Part shown: piece after piece, positions 13,910 to 14,684 of the stretch | Layout: every line of letters starts with the position of its first letter | How positions within the stretch are numbered: position 1 is the first letter of the stretch | DNA from: Candidatus Thalassarchaeaceae archaeon | GTDB lineage: Archaea > Thermoplasmatota > Poseidoniia > Poseidoniales > Thalassarchaeaceae | NCBI GenBank assembly: GCA_013329905.1 | Contig: DUJH01000029.1 | Location: 2,398-17,081, forward strand | Direction of reading: 5' to 3' | Length of the DNA stretch: 14,684 nt | The notes under the pieces: generated by a model | Databases searched by the model: none | What the model saw: only the letters and a program-made list of their open reading frames with translations | What the model was told of the DNA's origin: nothing | Position numbers and translations under genes: made by a program

Positions 13910-14684
13910 ATGTTCAAAATGCCAACAATTGATCTCTCAGCAAAATCTCTACTGATTCTATCTCAGTTGGGAGTTTTTGCTGTTTTTGCCTACTGGGCAG
14001 TAGAGGAGGGATCAGGTGACAATATCGACTACGTCTTTTTGACGATGATGGCGGGTGCTGGTTTGGCGCTCTTCCTCTCAGTCCCAAACGCGAGGATGGT
14101 AGTAACCTTGGGGATTCCAGCATTGATGGTCGTAATGGGCTTGGCTATGGGTGAGAATGAGATGATGTTCTGGGCTGTTTTCATGTTGCTAATGATTGGT
14201 CCAATTGCCTACATGCCAGCAATGGCAATCGGCGATCCGACATTGGGTCTAGATGATGAATCCAGGTTGCTAAGACTTGGCATTCTTTGGATTGTCTTCG
14301 CTCTGCTCATGATGTTCATGATGTCCGGTTTAGGAAGTTTGGCTATGGAGGGCGAACTCACAGAAGAAGAGTCGGAAGGGGAAGAATTTACCATCGTACT
14401 AGACTCTACCGAGCAGACAATTGCACAGGGTGGGCTGGCAGTGGGTGTAATCGGGGTTCTGGTGTTCCTACTGACTGCCGTAATGGGCAGGGAGCTGGGG
14501 CCGATGCGGCCCTGGCACGGTGGTGCAATGGCAGCGGTTGCTTTGTTAATCTCCCAATATCTCTGGATGACGGCAGAAGGAGCCCCTGGCGAACAAACTA
14601 GTGATTTATTCATGATTTTGTGTTTCATCGGCATTATTACACTAACTCCATGTATTGCATATGAGGGGTCATCCGACTCATCTG
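13910..14684 (+). CDS. Polytopic membrane protein, function unknown, partial
   Basis: The frame starts at ATG 13910, with AAGGAG at 13899-13904 five bases before it, and is still open at the window end, so at least 258 residues are present and the C-terminus is missing. The translation is strongly hydrophobic: segments near 14-30, 41-56, 64-79, 86-101, 121-143, 172-191, 205-217 and 229-244. An acidic stretch ELTEEESEGEEF lies in a loop at about 148-159. The sequence is rich in Met, Ala, Leu and Gly. I do not recognise a family and see no transporter signature such as an ABC or MFS motif. It follows the zinc-ribbon gene on the same strand by 67 bases and may share its promoter. Real gene status is well supported by the ribosome-binding site and the uninterrupted hydrophobic pattern. 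Confidence 0.8.
   Translation, partial: MFKMPTIDLSAKSLLILSQLGVFAVFAYWAVEEGSGDNIDYVFLTMMAGAGLALFLSVPNARMVVTLGIPALMVVMGLAMGENEMMFWAVFMLLMIGPIAYMPAMAIGDPTLGLDDESRLLRLGILWIVFALLMMFMMSGLGSLAMEGELTEEESEGEEFTIVLDSTEQTIAQGGLAVGVIGVLVFLLTAVMGRELGPMRPWHGGAMAAVALLISQYLWMTAEGAPGEQTSDLFMILCFIGIITLTPCIAYEGSSDSS

Noticed and set aside
14209..14634. Minus-strand frame of 141 codons
   Set aside because: It is antisense to the hydrophobic membrane-protein frame, which has a Shine-Dalgarno site and starts well upstream; Ser/Pro/Ile-rich composition fits an antisense shadow.
1..14684. CRISPR arrays, tRNA or rRNA genes, transposases, integrases, attachment sites
   Set aside because: I saw no regularly spaced repeats, no cloverleaf-like segments with CCA-type ends, and no protein with transposase or integrase motifs.

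Overview
The window looks like a piece of an archaeal chromosome, most likely a marine euryarchaeon of the Poseidoniia (Marine Group II) or a relative. The basis is the gene set: an MC1-type chromosomal protein, an archaeal Hjc Holliday-junction resolvase, a large Lhr-type helicase, an ER/archaeal-type signal peptidase (Ser/His/Asp), an archaeal site-2 protease, a stand-alone Lrp/AsnC ligand-binding domain and a UPF0200-like kinase. Lineage is an inference from gene content; no rRNA or tRNA gene is visible to confirm it. Genes are tightly packed, most are short transcription units in alternating orientation, and no gene-free stretch exceeds about 170 bases.

Layout, left to right. (1) 1-3339, minus strand: a large Lhr-family helicase followed by a truncated P-loop kinase. 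(2) 3510-5260, plus strand: a four-helix membrane protein of unknown function overlapping a type I signal peptidase by ATGA; a site-2-type membrane metalloprotease converges on them from the minus strand (5283-6797). (3) 6880-9200: a small charged helical protein, then an Hjc resolvase and a RuvC/YqgF-like RNase H-fold protein transcribed away from each other, then a macro-domain protein on the minus strand. (4) 9307-9933, plus strand: a stand-alone Lrp/AsnC sensor domain and the chromatin protein MC1. MC1 has a clear Shine-Dalgarno site and a TATA-like box overlapped by a palindrome. (5) 10084-13574, minus strand: the operon sdhC-sdhA-sdhB. (6) 13729-14684, plus strand: a 37-residue zinc-ribbon microprotein, then a polytopic membrane protein cut by the window end.

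How the genes relate. The Sdh operon encodes a complete three-subunit succinate:quinone oxidoreductase with one large membrane subunit. By sequence memory it resembles the actinobacterial Sdh1 type more than classical archaeal enzymes, which suggests transfer between domains. Two nuclease folds associated with Holliday-junction cleavage sit head to head, with the Lhr helicase elsewhere in the window, so DNA or RNA processing is a local theme. Signal peptidase and site-2 protease lie tail to tail, an envelope-proteolysis pairing.

The most useful second looks are the actinobacterial-like Sdh, the perfect 14-bp palindrome upstream of sdhC, the divergent resolvase pair, the palindrome over the MC1 promoter, and the zinc-ribbon microprotein. 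I found no CRISPR array, transposase, integrase or attachment site. I do not see a clear, wholly new multi-gene system.
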